DNA from: Lysinibacillus sp. B2A1
Lineage (GTDB): Bacteria > Bacillota > Bacilli > Bacillales_A > Planococcaceae
NCBI GenBank assembly: GCA_002973635.1
Contig: CP027224.1
Location: 5,134,001-5,198,000, forward strand
Length of the DNA stretch: 64,000 bases
Direction of reading: 5' to 3'
Part shown: positions 24,344 through 33,225 of the stretch, piece after piece
How positions within the stretch are numbered: position 1 is the first letter of the stretch
Layout: every line of letters starts with the position of its first letter
Translations under genes and position numbers: made by a program
The notes under the pieces: generated by a model
Seen by the model: only the letters and a program-made list of their open reading frames with translations
Database searches by the model: none
Told to the model about the DNA's origin: nothing

Positions 24344-25681
24344 ATGCTTAAATATGAGATTATCTATTCCAAACTATTGAATCAAATACAGTTGGGGGCT
24401 CTACAGGCTGGTGCAAAGCTTCCTTCTATTCGTCAGTTATCTCAGGAATTTTCCTGTAGCAAGAGTACTATTTTGACAGCACTAAGAAAACTAGAAAATC
24501 AACATTTGATTTATGCTCAACCGAAAAGTGGATATTATGTTGTAGATCATCAACTCCCCTCTACTCCTAATAAGAGCAATGAAATAGATTTTGCCACATC
24601 ATCGCCTAGCTGGCATGCATTTCCATATAAAGATTTTCAGCATTGCATCAATAAAGCTATTGATACCTACCAGGCAGATTTATTTCGATATGGCACACCA
24701 AAGGGATTACCTTCGTTAATTAGAGAAACTCAAAAATTGTTAGAAACTTATCAAGTATTTACAAAGCAAGAGAATATCTTTATTACATCTGGTGTTCAGC
24801 AATCTCTTTTCTTGTTAAGTGTTATGCCATTTCCTACTAATCGGACAACCATTCTAGTTGAACAGCCTAGCTACCATTTATATATGGATTATCTAAAAAC
24901 ATATAAACTTCCAGTCATCGGCATTAATAGGACTTCTAAGGGAATAGACCTTCAGGAATTAGAAATTATTTTTAGTAATCAGGATATAAAGTTCTTTTAT
25001 ACAATGCCAAGATTACACAATCCTCTAGGTACCTCCTTTTGTAAGAAGGAAAAGGACGACATTCGTAAGCTCGCCACTAAGTACGGTGTTTATATTGTTG
25101 AGGATGATTATTTGGCAGACTTTGACCTCAACACAAAATCTGATCCATTATTCACAGATGATATGGAGGAGCATGTAATTTATTTAAAAAGTTTTTCCAA
25201 AATCATGTTTCCAGGCTTACGAATTGGACTTGCTGTTTTACCGAATGCACTTATAGATAGTTTTCAGCGTCATAAAAATACCACTGATATAGATAGTTCT
25301 ATGATTTCACAGGCTGCTTTAGAGCTATATCTAAAAAGTGGAATGTTTGAACGTTACCAAAAGGCGGTTAGTGAGGCGTATATCCAACGTGCCAATACAC
25401 TGCAACAATCTATTACAAAATATTTACCTGATTTTCAAGCATCCACAGAAATTTGCATGCATAGTCATATTACATTACCAAGGGAAATCAATATCAATAG
25501 GCTTATTCAGCATTTACGGCTAGAAGAAATCTATTTAGACACCATTGATCGTAATTACTTAAATGGATTTTACCGCGATCGTATTTTAAAGCTCAATGTT
25601 TCCAATGTAGAGGACTACAAAATTGAAAAGGGGATTCAAGAAATCGCTCATGCCCTCAACCATTCACAAAATCACTTTTAA
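24344..25681 (+). CDS. MocR-family PLP-dependent regulator
   Basis: A 445-residue protein. Residues 1-70 form a GntR winged helix (AKLPSIRQLSQEFSCSKSTI, then PKSGYYVV). The rest is an aminotransferase class I/II fold with IVEDDYLADFD and the PLP lysine in YLKSFSKIMFPGLRIGL. It is divergent from the EamA exporter, so it probably controls that gene in response to an amino-acid or vitamin B6-like ligand. AGGAGGTAGTTT precedes the ATG. Distinct from the MocR gene at the left edge. Confidence 0.9.
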   Translation: MLKYEIIYSKLLNQIQLGALQAGAKLPSIRQLSQEFSCSKSTILTALRKLENQHLIYAQPKSGYYVVDHQLPSTPNKSNEIDFATSSPSWHAFPYKDFQHCINKAIDTYQADLFRYGTPKGLPSLIRETQKLLETYQVFTKQENIFITSGVQQSLFLLSVMPFPTNRTTILVEQPSYHLYMDYLKTYKLPVIGINRTSKGIDLQELEIIFSNQDIKFFYTMPRLHNPLGTSFCKKEKDDIRKLATKYGVYIVEDDYLADFDLNTKSDPLFTDDMEEHVIYLKSFSKIMFPGLRIGLAVLPNALIDSFQRHKNTTDIDSSMISQAALELYLKSGMFERYQKAVSEAYIQRANTLQQSITKYLPDFQASTEICMHSHITLPREININRLIQHLRLEEIYLDTIDRNYLNGFYRDRILKLNVSNVEDYKIEKGIQEIAHALNHSQNHF

Positions 25682-25760
25682 TGAAGTAACGAATCATTCA
25701 TGAAAATTCAAATCGAGGCATATATATAGACATCATAAACTAGTCTATAAGGAGGATTCC

Positions 25761-26003
25761 ATGCAATCTGAAAAAATACGACTTAGGAAGGTTCAACAAC
25801 TTGCTTATGAAATCATGGATGAGATGAACAAAGGCAAGGAGCTTACACAGTTGGAGATTTTAATTCCTATTATTGATAATTTATCTCGAGCAATAGGGGA
25901 TTTAACAGATTTATATGGAAAATATTCATTAGATTATGTAGAAGAAAAGGTGAAAAATGCGCATGCACTTTTATTTCAAAAGGAAAAGGTAGATGCCTAT
26001 TAA
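25761..26003 (+). CDS. Small helical protein of unknown function
   Basis: An 80-residue, entirely helical, charged protein (QSEKIRLRKVQQLAYEIMDE at the N-terminus, YVEEKVKNAHALLFQKEK near the end). ATAAGGAGGATTCC gives a strong ribosome site for ATG 25761. No domain is recognised. It sits 79 bp after the MocR gene and is closed by a terminator. The strong start and a clean stop-terminator make it a likely real gene. Confidence 0.65.
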   Translation: MQSEKIRLRKVQQLAYEIMDEMNKGKELTQLEILIPIIDNLSRAIGDLTDLYGKYSLDYVEEKVKNAHALLFQKEKVDAY

Positions 26004-26029
26004 AAAGCAAATCGGATAAGAAGGGCAGA

Positions 26030-26060
26030 AAAGGGTAACCATATAATATGATTACCCTTT
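26030..26060. terminator. Terminator between convergent small genes
   Basis: Arms AAAGGGTAA (26030-26038) and TTACCCTTT (26052-26060). Confidence 0.75.
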
Positions 26061-26066
26061 CAACCA

Positions 26067-26225
26067 TTAATGCGTTTCAGGTTCAAATGTCTTACAATCT
26101 GTTTCTTCGCTATTTGAAGCTTGTTGTCCCTTCTGGCTGACAACGTAAATTTTTTCTGCTGTACATTTATTCCCAGAATCCCAAAATGTGCAGTTATTGA
26201 CTTCACATAGAATTTCTTGTGCCAT
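26067..26225 (-). CDS. DUF1540 small cysteine-rich protein
   Basis: A 52-residue protein with the DUF1540 spacing of four cysteines: ILCEVNNCTFWDSGNKC, then IYV and ETDCKTFEP. Such proteins are common in spore-formers and probably bind a metal. ATG 26225 follows GAGGAGGTGTGAGACG; upstream extension to 26294 is without support. It lies alone between the erythromycin-esterase-like gene and a terminator. Confidence 0.85.
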   Translation of the reverse strand: MAQEILCEVNNCTFWDSGNKCTAEKIYVVSQKGQQASNSEETDCKTFEPETH

Positions 26226-26322
26226 CGTCTCACACCTCCTCTTTGTTATCTTTAACAAATTAGAGATAAACAATACGCTGTTAAACAAAGTCATATGCCT
26301 ATTTGCAGGTTGCTAACATGTT

Positions 26323-27588
26323 CTAATCAATTATTTTTGTTGGTGTTGCTTCTTGTACAATGATTATGCCATCATATGCATCAACAGGTGTCATTTTTAT
26401 TGTATAGAGCATTTGAGTAAGCTTGTACCATGGGCGAAAATCATCTCCTATATTCCCCATTCTTTGTGCTTCAGAAAGGATGTTTGAAAGCTCCTTAGAT
26501 TTTTTAGCATGTTCAAAATCTACATAGAAAATGTTGTCTTGGACATCACTAAAAGCATCCACTAAAGCATTATGATGCTCAATTGTGTAATTTTTCCTTT
26601 CACCAGACCCAGCATTTTGTGCCTGAAATGTATTTTTTACAAAGTCAGTCCCAATCGCAAAATAATCGTCCTGGTACATTTCGTCTAAATATTGTCCCAT
26701 TGATTTATATCCTGCTGTATTTGCAGAAGTTTTCTCTATATGCCCATTATGAGCAGACATTAGTATTTTACTATGACCTTGAACCGCTTCAAAATCAACA
26801 ATCCACTGTAAGTTGTCAGCTAGATATTTATCACGGAGATTCAAATAATCACTGTCATTTAAAAATAATTGCGTGCGCTGCTTCATGATTTGTACATATT
26901 GTGCAGCAAATATATACGCTTCTTTGGATGATGTTTTTATATAAGTATCTTTGTTACTTTGCAAATCCTTGATGATGGCGTCTATATTTTCATCAAGCTC
27001 TTTTAGCTGACTATTTGTTAAATCTCTCATTGTCTTATTTGTCACATCTTCAAGCTGTGCCTTATATTGTACAGCCACTTCACTATTAACTTTTTCATAA
27101 TAATCCAACAACCCTTTTTTACTATAATCATAGCGCTGCATATCATTACCATAAAAATAGACTTTATCGTTTTCATCGGCTGTCATATTATAATCGTGCA
27201 TCCACTGCACAAACTCAATCATTTGATCAGTTTTATAAATACCATAATCAAGAGCTTTAACAGCATCCTCAGCAGTACCCGTACCAGTTAAAATAAATTG
27301 GTTAATTTGCTGAGCTCCTCCAAAATCTCCTTCTAAAACAAAGACACGAACATCTTCATTTTTAATTAAAGCCTGAAATAAATCCTTCTTTAATGATTGG
27401 AATTCAACGTTCCCATGAGTGGCTTCTCCAAAACCAATTACTTTCACATTATCTGGAATATCTATATCTTCTATAGCAGAAGTATATGTGGAAGCATCTT
27501 TAATAGGTTCTCCCTTTCCGCAGCCCGATAATACTAGCAAAAGAAAAAATACTGCAATGAATAAAAAGCTTCTTTTAACAAATATCAT
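26323..27588 (-). CDS. Erythromycin-esterase-like lipoprotein
   Basis: A 421-residue lipoprotein (signal SFLFIAVFFLLLVL, lipobox LSGC) with a complete Ere-family domain (PF05139). Active-site motifs are visible: GFGEATHG (Glu and His), FVLEGDFG (Glu) and SAHNGHI (His pair). True Ere enzymes open macrolide lactones, but most Bacillus members have unknown substrates. It is the last gene, 31 bp behind the permease, of an operon with an ABC exporter controlled by an adjacent two-component system. Its lipid anchor puts it outside the membrane, where it could meet the compound exported or sensed. See the secreted paralogue at 43835. Confidence 0.85.
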   Translation of the reverse strand: MIFVKRSFLFIAVFFLLLVLSGCGKGEPIKDASTYTSAIEDIDIPDNVKVIGFGEATHGNVEFQSLKKDLFQALIKNEDVRVFVLEGDFGGAQQINQFILTGTGTAEDAVKALDYGIYKTDQMIEFVQWMHDYNMTADENDKVYFYGNDMQRYDYSKKGLLDYYEKVNSEVAVQYKAQLEDVTNKTMRDLTNSQLKELDENIDAIIKDLQSNKDTYIKTSSKEAYIFAAQYVQIMKQRTQLFLNDSDYLNLRDKYLADNLQWIVDFEAVQGHSKILMSAHNGHIEKTSANTAGYKSMGQYLDEMYQDDYFAIGTDFVKNTFQAQNAGSGERKNYTIEHHNALVDAFSDVQDNIFYVDFEHAKKSKELSNILSEAQRMGNIGDDFRPWYKLTQMLYTIKMTPVDAYDGIIIVQEATPTKIID

Positions 27589-27619
27589 ATATAAAAATCT
27601 CCCTTATTTTATAGAAGGT

Positions 27620-28357
27620 TTATACAGCCTTTCGTTGAAAATATAAATAACCTCCAAGGAAGAACAGTAAGAACCCTCCGCCTACAACCGTTATTAATTG
27701 CTCCCAAGGTACAAAGAATATATCATCTGTACTACCGCCTACATACATCATAGCGAATGGCTGTGCCCAAGGATAATAAGGCCCAATAGTCTTAGAATTA
27801 ATGGCTAATATAGAAGGTAATGTACAAATAACATTGACTGCAAAGGGTGCAGCAAAGCTCTTAAACATAATGGACATCCATAATTGTAGTGCTACTAATG
27901 GAAGCGTTGCTACCCACCCACCAAAAATGCTTTTCCACACAATCTCCATTGGAAAAGGGTCCACATAGCCTTCTATCATACCTACTGCAATCATAGAACA
28001 TAAATATAATAATTGCATCGCCATCACCAGAAGCATTATTAAAACGTACTTAGCTAAAAATACTTTTCCTCTTGTCACTGGTAATGCTAAAAGCTGTTTC
28101 CAACCACCAGATTGATGCTCATACCTACAAATAATGCCCGCAAAAACCCCTGTAATTAACGGCAAAAATAATAATGCATACGTTAAATTCATTGAAAATA
28201 AGGGGATATACCAATTATTTATAGGAAGGCCTTCCATATCAGATTCTAAATTCGATGTTAATCCAATAAAAAGTCCAATGATGGGCCCAGCTAAAATAAT
28301 TGGTACCATTTTTGACTTTCGCAGTTTAAACCATTCAGCGCTCACTATTGACCACAT
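27620..28357 (-). CDS. Immunity-type ABC permease (MutG/EpiG-like)
   Basis: A 245-residue protein with six hydrophobic helices, starting SAEWFKLRKSKMVPIIL. The loop CRYEHQSGGWKQLLALPVTR is the conserved cytoplasmic motif of lantibiotic-immunity permeases (the LanFEG group) and matches its partner. The ATG directly abuts the stop of the preceding permease gene. It is the second of two permeases working with the ATPase at 29065. The role as a self-protection or detoxification exporter is inferred from family. Confidence 0.85.
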   Translation of the reverse strand: MWSIVSAEWFKLRKSKMVPIILAGPIIGLFIGLTSNLESDMEGLPINNWYIPLFSMNLTYALLFLPLITGVFAGIICRYEHQSGGWKQLLALPVTRGKVFLAKYVLIMLLVMAMQLLYLCSMIAVGMIEGYVDPFPMEIVWKSIFGGWVATLPLVALQLWMSIMFKSFAAPFAVNVICTLPSILAINSKTIGPYYPWAQPFAMMYVGGSTDDIFFVPWEQLITVVGGGFLLFFLGGYLYFQRKAV

Positions 28358-29068
28358 TTACTTAACATCCCTTCTAGCGAAATCTATCATTCCGACAATA
28401 TATAGCAAAACACCTATGCCTATTCCAAGTATGACATTCATAAGGGGCTTATCCCATTCATTCATTAAAGATGGCCATTTCCAAATCATCCAATCAGGTA
28501 ATATATATGCGGAATAGGTAAAAATCACACCAAAGATACCAATTGTGATAGGAATCCCCTGATTATGAAAAACACTTGCAATCCAAAGCTGAAGTGCTAA
28601 GATCGGCAATGCAGCAAAATATGGATAAAATCCAAATTTCATAATCTCTGAATATGGGATGCTATCGCCTAGATCTAGAAATAACCCATAGGCTAATGTC
28701 AATAACGTTAAAAGTGTGGAAGACAACAGCAATAATATGGCTAGCACAGTGAATTTAGATAAATACACCGTAAATTTAGAGACTGGCAGTGCGATTAATT
28801 GTTTCCATGCATTCGTTTCATTTTCAATGCTCGCCATAAATGACGTTAAAATAGCAATGCCTAGCACAATCGCAAGTGGTGTAAATGAATGGATATTTAA
28901 TAAATAGAAACCCCAGTCATCCTCGCTTTGCGCTAATAAAAAATCCTTCCTCACACCGTAATTCACCATTTGTAAGGCAACAACACCTATTGGCCCTAAA
29001 GCTGTTAAAAACCATAATCCCTTGCGTTTAATTTTCAAAAAATCAGCAGTTAATAGTTTCCCTATCAT
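28358..29068 (-). CDS. Immunity-type ABC permease (MutE/EpiE-like)
   Basis: A 236-residue, six-helix permease starting TADFLKIKRKGLWFLTALG. NETNAWKQLIALPVSKFTVY corresponds to the same loop as in the neighbouring permease. It overlaps the ATPase stop by four bases (ATGA), so translation is coupled. With the ATPase and the second permease it forms a LanFEG-like three-component exporter. No bacteriocin biosynthesis gene is in the window, so this is a stand-alone resistance module. Confidence 0.85.
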   Translation of the reverse strand: MIGKLLTADFLKIKRKGLWFLTALGPIGVVALQMVNYGVRKDFLLAQSEDDWGFYLLNIHSFTPLAIVLGIAILTSFMASIENETNAWKQLIALPVSKFTVYLSKFTVLAILLLLSSTLLTLLTLAYGLFLDLGDSIPYSEIMKFGFYPYFAALPILALQLWIASVFHNQGIPITIGIFGVIFTYSAYILPDWMIWKWPSLMNEWDKPLMNVILGIGIGVLLYIVGMIDFARRDVK

Positions 29069-29976
29069 ATCAATTGCTCTCCTGTAGTCATTTGTAGGAA
29101 TATATCCTCTAATGAACGCTTTTCTTCCTCTACTCGATAAACCAAAATGCCTTCTTGTACAAGAATTTGTACAATATGTGCTACTTTTTCATCTGAGCAT
29201 TCATCTAATGAAATGAGCCCTTCTTTATGTTCTGCCTTTATGCCATGAGCTACTAATGAACGCCAGCCCTTTTCAGCGTCACTCACCTTAATAAATACCT
29301 TTGGCTGAGCAGATTTACGCATTGCTTCAATGGAATCTTGAAAGATCATTTTTCCCTTTGAGACGATGCCTACTTGTGTAGCCATTTGATCGATTTCTGA
29401 TAATAGATGACTTGAAATAATAATCGTCATTCCATATTCAGAAGGTAGTCGCTTTATTAGGTTTCGGATTTCGATAATACCAGATGGATCAAGACCATTC
29501 GTTGGCTCATCTAAAATTAATAATTCAGGATTATGTAGTAGTGAAGCAGCAATACCAAGCCGTTGCTTCATACCTAGTGAAAAGCCCTTTACCTTTTTAT
29601 TGGCGGCATCCTTTAATCGAACGATTTCTAATACTTCATCAATACGTGATTTCGGTACACCTAAAATCTTTCTTAAAGCCTCTAAATTTTCATAGGCTGT
29701 TAAATGGGGATAATAGGAGGGGTTCTCTACTAATGAACCGACCTTTGCCAAGATATTCATTCGATCCCTCGTTACATCCTTTTGAAAGATTTTAATTGTC
29801 CCTGAAGATGGCTTCATCAGCCCAAGAAGCATACGTATAGTCGTTGTTTTACCGGCTCCATTCGGACCTAAAAATCCGTATATTTCTCCTTTACGAATTT
29901 TTAAATTTATATTAGATACAGCCTGCTCTTTTCCAAAACTTTTTGATAAATTTTCTGTTTGTACGATATATTCCAT
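29065..29976 (-). CDS. Immunity-type ABC ATPase (LanF-like)
   Basis: About 303 residues: Walker A GPNGAGKTT, signature FSLGMKQRLG, Walker B LLILDEPTNGLD, and the switch His in IISSHLLSEID. The C-terminal extension is BcrA/LanF-like. ATG 29976 follows AGAGGTGAGAACA; an in-frame ATG at 30000 is too close to the -10 box. It begins the operon ATPase-permease-permease-Ere lipoprotein, separated from the upstream kinase gene by a strong terminator and a new promoter with a direct-repeat operator. Confidence 0.92.
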   Translation of the reverse strand: MEYIVQTENLSKSFGKEQAVSNINLKIRKGEIYGFLGPNGAGKTTTIRMLLGLMKPSSGTIKIFQKDVTRDRMNILAKVGSLVENPSYYPHLTAYENLEALRKILGVPKSRIDEVLEIVRLKDAANKKVKGFSLGMKQRLGIAASLLHNPELLILDEPTNGLDPSGIIEIRNLIKRLPSEYGMTIIISSHLLSEIDQMATQVGIVSKGKMIFQDSIEAMRKSAQPKVFIKVSDAEKGWRSLVAHGIKAEHKEGLISLDECSDEKVAHIVQILVQEGILVYRVEEEKRSLEDIFLQMTTGEQLI

Positions 29977-29995
29977 TGTTCTCACCTCTGCTATT

Positions 29996-30051
29996 ATCAT
30001 AAATTTTGAAGTTTAAAAGCAGGTATGGACCAAGTTTAAATTTTGTTTAAA
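29996..30051 (-). promoter_or_regulatory. Promoter and response-regulator operator of the ABC-Ere operon
   Basis: On the minus strand: TTTAAACAAAATTTAAAC (30051-30034), two TTTAAAC half sites with an 11-bp period; then a third half site TTTAAACTT (30017-30009), seven bases, and the -10 box TATGAT (30001-29996). No good -35 is present, as expected for an activated promoter. The same 18-mer and the same third site at the same 7-base distance occur at 43747-43801. Confidence 0.75.
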
Positions 30052-30052
30052 A

Positions 30053-30099
30053 AAGTCAAAAAAAATCTGCGGACTATTCAGCTGAAGTCTCGCAGATTT
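30053..30099 (-). terminator. Terminator between kinase gene and ABC operon
   Basis: On the minus strand the arms AAATCTGCG (30099-30091) and CGCAGATTT (30071-30063), extended by GAC/GTC pairing, are followed by a run of T. It separates the two-component operon from the ABC operon. Confidence 0.85.
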
Positions 30100-30122
30100 A
30101 TTTCTAATTTTTAGTTGCTACT

Positions 30123-31508
30123 CTATTTCACTTTATAGCGCTTTATCTTGATTTCTGTACCAGATTCACTTGAGCGTATATCCCAATCTAAGGCCATGCC
30201 TTTTACCATAATATCAACGATAGATAGACCAATACCAGCACCTTTGGCATTAGATTCATTTTTCATACCATTTCCGCAATCCCTAATGATAAATGCATCA
30301 TAGTGCTCTGTTGACTCTGTTTTAACGCCAATATATTTTCCGCTGTTAGCATGGCGTAAAACATTTTGAAATAAATTATCGAAAATACGTCCAAGCCAAA
30401 TTGGATCAATCTGCCATTCATTATTCTCAAACGAATGCAGCTCAATATCAATGTCAAAGCCTTCCTTTTCAAATACAGGATACCATGTAGACATTTGCTC
30501 ACGAACAAATCGTAAGACATTGATTTCCTTCACTTCATATTTATATTTACTTGCCATCAGCAATGTATAAGACATTAGATTTTCTATTAAAGCATCGATG
30601 CTTATGATTGATGTGTCCATTGCCTTAATTGCCTGCCGTCCTTCTTCAGTGAGTTCTTCTTTACTAAGCGAATAGGATTGCGCTCTAATTTTTGTTAAAG
30701 GGGTACGCAGGTCATGTGAAAGATTAGCAATCAGTTCTCGTCGTAGCTGCTCCTCCTTCAGCTCACGATTTTTGCTGTCCCTAAGTTCACAGACCATTTT
30801 GTTAAAGCTTTGCTGGAGCTGGCCGATCTCATCCATCTTTTTTGCATCTATCTCAACAGGTAGCCCATCAACATCACGAATCTCCATCGCTTCCTGTAGA
30901 TGTAATAGGCGCTTTCGAATACCTTTGAAAAATAAAAAGGAGACTACAATGAAAAATAAAATAATCGCAATGACTCCGACAAATAAAAAAGTTCCATATG
31001 TTTCATAAACATGTTTAAGTGGTGGAGTGAATACATCTCTAGGAATCTCAAAAACAATAAATCCATTTGATTCATCCTCACCTAAAAAGGCAATAACGGT
31101 AAATGGATCTCCTCCATAGCGTTCTTTAATGAACTTTGTAGTAAAAGCAGGTGTCCATTTTGATGGTAGTTGTTCCATTACATTTAATGTGGAGAGCAAT
31201 GTACCATCCTCACCTACCCAAAACATCGATGCTTCAGGATATCGCTCCTGCCATTTTTCAAAGTATTGAGAAACTACCTCATCTGTAAAGTTTTTTATAC
31301 TTTTAGCTTCAGTATGCCATTTTTCCTCTACTTCGCTTGTAATTTCAGCTTTCGTTACTATATCCCCATGTTCTTTTTTAGCAATCTCTAACACAAATAC
31401 AGCTAAGATGAAATAAGCTATTTGAACAATAGAAATGGCTAGTAAAATAATCAGCATGTACTTAGCTAATAGGGATCGTAGAAATTTAAACGGACGAAAA
31501 ATTTTCAT
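30123..31508 (-). CDS. Sensor histidine kinase with extracytoplasmic domain
   Basis: A 461-residue kinase with membrane helices at about 13-38 and 170-195 enclosing a 130-residue external sensor domain, then HAMP (RLLHLQEAMEIRDVDG), H box NLSHDLRTPLTKIRAQS, and ATPase boxes RDCGNGMK and KGAGIGLSIVDIM. It overlaps the regulator gene by 4 bp. In contrast to the short-loop kinase at 20746, it has room for direct ligand binding outside the cell. Signal unknown; its neighbours point to an antimicrobial or envelope stress. Confidence 0.92.
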   Translation of the reverse strand: MKIFRPFKFLRSLLAKYMLIILLAISIVQIAYFILAVFVLEIAKKEHGDIVTKAEITSEVEEKWHTEAKSIKNFTDEVVSQYFEKWQERYPEASMFWVGEDGTLLSTLNVMEQLPSKWTPAFTTKFIKERYGGDPFTVIAFLGEDESNGFIVFEIPRDVFTPPLKHVYETYGTFLFVGVIAIILFFIVVSFLFFKGIRKRLLHLQEAMEIRDVDGLPVEIDAKKMDEIGQLQQSFNKMVCELRDSKNRELKEEQLRRELIANLSHDLRTPLTKIRAQSYSLSKEELTEEGRQAIKAMDTSIISIDALIENLMSYTLLMASKYKYEVKEINVLRFVREQMSTWYPVFEKEGFDIDIELHSFENNEWQIDPIWLGRIFDNLFQNVLRHANSGKYIGVKTESTEHYDAFIIRDCGNGMKNESNAKGAGIGLSIVDIMVKGMALDWDIRSSESGTEIKIKRYKVK

Positions 31509-32173
31509 AGCTTCACCCTATAGCCAATGCCTCGAATCGTTTCAATAATTGTTGGCTTCGCTGGATTTAATTCTATTTTTTCTCTTAAGTAGCGGATATG
31601 CACCATTAATGTTTTATCGCCCTCTATATAGCTTTCACCCCATACACCTTCATAGAGCTGCTCCTTTGTTAGGATTTGATTTAAATGGCGAATAAAATAT
31701 TGAAATAAATAGAATTGCTTGCCTGTTAATTGAATTTCCTCATCTGTCTCTGAATGAATGATTCGCATTTCTTTTGTAAAAATTTTAAGATGTTGAAGCT
31801 CCAGTACATCGTCATTCTTTTGATATCTTCTTAACAATACTTCCACACGTGCAACAAGCTCATCAGGATGAAATGGCTTTGTTAAATAATCGTCAGCAAA
31901 GTTCAGCCCCTCTATTTTATCCTCTACTGCAGTACGCGCTGAAAGCATTAAAATGGGAATTTCCTGATTTTCTCGCTTTATTCTTTTACCTATTGAAAAG
32001 CCATCTAACCCTGGTAGCATAACATCTAATATCGCAATATCCTTAAATGCTATATGCTTGTCGACCTCTTCACCTGATTCCAGCCACGTTACCTGGTAGC
32101 CTCTCTCCATTAAATCCTTCGTGACCCATTGACCAATCTCTTTTTCATCTTCTATGTACAGTATATGAAACAA
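31505..32173 (-). CDS. OmpR-family response regulator
   Basis: A 222-residue regulator: receiver with acidic pair YIEDEKE, phospho-acceptor in IAILDVMLPGLDG and DDYLTKPF; winged helix with QLTGKQFYLFQYFIRHLNQI and MVHIRYLREKIELNP, ending RGIGYRV. The segment before DDYLTKPF reads GLNFADDY, one residue shorter than the usual GLxxGADDY, a small oddity in the loop before the conserved Lys. It is the likely binder of the TTTAAAC direct repeats upstream of the ABC operon. A GGGAGGATGAACC site precedes the start. Confidence 0.92.
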   Translation of the reverse strand: MFHILYIEDEKEIGQWVTKDLMERGYQVTWLESGEEVDKHIAFKDIAILDVMLPGLDGFSIGKRIKRENQEIPILMLSARTAVEDKIEGLNFADDYLTKPFHPDELVARVEVLLRRYQKNDDVLELQHLKIFTKEMRIIHSETDEEIQLTGKQFYLFQYFIRHLNQILTKEQLYEGVWGESYIEGDKTLMVHIRYLREKIELNPAKPTIIETIRGIGYRVKL

Positions 32174-32330
32174 GGTTCATCCTCCCTATCTATCGGAAAA
32201 GTTATTGTAAAGAACCATATTTTGCATTATACATTTATCCTTAAATTAAAGACACTATAATTAACAAAAATCGGAATTAGCCCAAATAGTAGTCTCTAAA
32301 AATCTTTAAGGACTTACCAGAAAACATAAC

Positions 32331-32365
32331 AAAAAGATAGCAGACTAGATATTCTAGCTTGCTAC
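32331..32365 (-). terminator. Terminator of the VOC gene
   Basis: On the minus strand, GGTAGCAAGCTAGA and TCTAGTCTGCTATC pair with a short mismatch and are followed by TTTTTG. Confidence 0.75.
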
Positions 32366-32380
32366 CTCTGTATCAGAACA

Positions 32381-32821
32381 TTATTGAATAATCAGCATAT
32401 CATTTTCGTCAAACTGCCACATATCACCAAAGGCCACTTCCCAATAGTAGCCGTTTGGATCTTGGAAGTAGCCACTATAGCCACCCCAAAATACGGTTTC
32501 TGGTTCTTTTACAATCTTTGCCCCAGCCCTTTTAGCCAATTCAAATATTTGATCAACCTCTTCTTTTGATTTGCCATTATAAGCAAGAGTAATGCCTCCA
32601 AAGCCATGGCTGATTTCTGGTGGATTGGCTTCATTGATATCTTTGACCAAACGTTCAATTGGAGATAGAGATATTTTTGTTCCTCCATTATTAAAGAACA
32701 TAACATCGGGATTCGTGTCCTCCCCATATACTACAACTTCAAAGCCAAGCCCCTCTCGGTAAAAGTTTAGTGACTCTACCATATCCTTAACACCCAATGT
32801 GATTAAATTTAAACGATTCAT
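32381..32821 (-). CDS. VOC-superfamily protein (glyoxalase/bleomycin-resistance fold)
   Basis: A 146-residue protein with two beta-alpha-beta-beta-beta modules. Motifs: NLITLGVKDMVESLNFYREG (start of module 1), FFNNGGTKISLSP, and the C-terminal GYSGYFQDPNGYYWEVAF with the typical DPxG and metal-ligand Glu. It may be a lyase, isomerase or antibiotic-binding protein. GGGGATTGGAAG precedes the start. The gene is monocistronic and lies next to the two-component system. Substrate unknown. Confidence 0.88.
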   Translation of the reverse strand: MNRLNLITLGVKDMVESLNFYREGLGFEVVVYGEDTNPDVMFFNNGGTKISLSPIERLVKDINEANPPEISHGFGGITLAYNGKSKEEVDQIFELAKRAGAKIVKEPETVFWGGYSGYFQDPNGYYWEVAFGDMWQFDENDMLIIQ

Positions 32822-33144
32822 CTTCCAATCCCCTTTATAAAGTATTACTACTTAAATTCTCCTTCCAGCAAGAAAGTTCCTTTTCTTACTGAAAGAAAGT
32901 AAATAGTTTACTTTAGCCCAAATGCTATTTGAGTAGCACTTAGCGCTCCATATTATTCTAACCAAGCTTCATTCATTCGTTAACGGATAAAAGCTTTCTA
33001 AATGCCCTTTGTTATTGTCATGACTTTTTGAAGTTCCCTTCTAACCTGTTAATTTTGATCTGTAATTGTATATATCAAAAATTATATTTTTCACCCCAAC
33101 CATTGTCAGCTCACAAAAGTTACCTCTACGTTTCTATGACACGA
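32822..33144. other. Intergenic region, no gene seen
   Basis: About 320 AT-rich bases upstream of the aldo/keto reductase. A weak frame across 33066-33263 is not supported by a ribosome site and overlaps the ytbE start. The only clear element is the inverted repeat at 33145-33160. Confidence 0.5.
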
Positions 33145-33160
33145 AAAAGTGCGTACTTTT
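33145..33160. promoter_or_regulatory. HxlR-type operator candidate upstream of ytbE
   Basis: AAAAGTGCGTACTTTT is an inverted repeat with perfect 6-bp arms and a 4-bp spacer. It resembles known operators of HxlR/DUF24 regulators (for example of YodB and CatR) and the site at 34534-34549 next to the HxlR gene. Confidence 0.55.
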
Positions 33161-33225
33161 TTTTGCCTACTCGGGACATCATAATGAAATAGCAATCAAG
33201 TCATTAAACAATTGGAGGAATAAAA

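Noticed and set aside
26323..27588. Calling the Ere-like lipoprotein a macrolide-resistance gene
   Set aside because: The active-site motifs are those of the broad family, in which many members do not act on macrolides; function left open.
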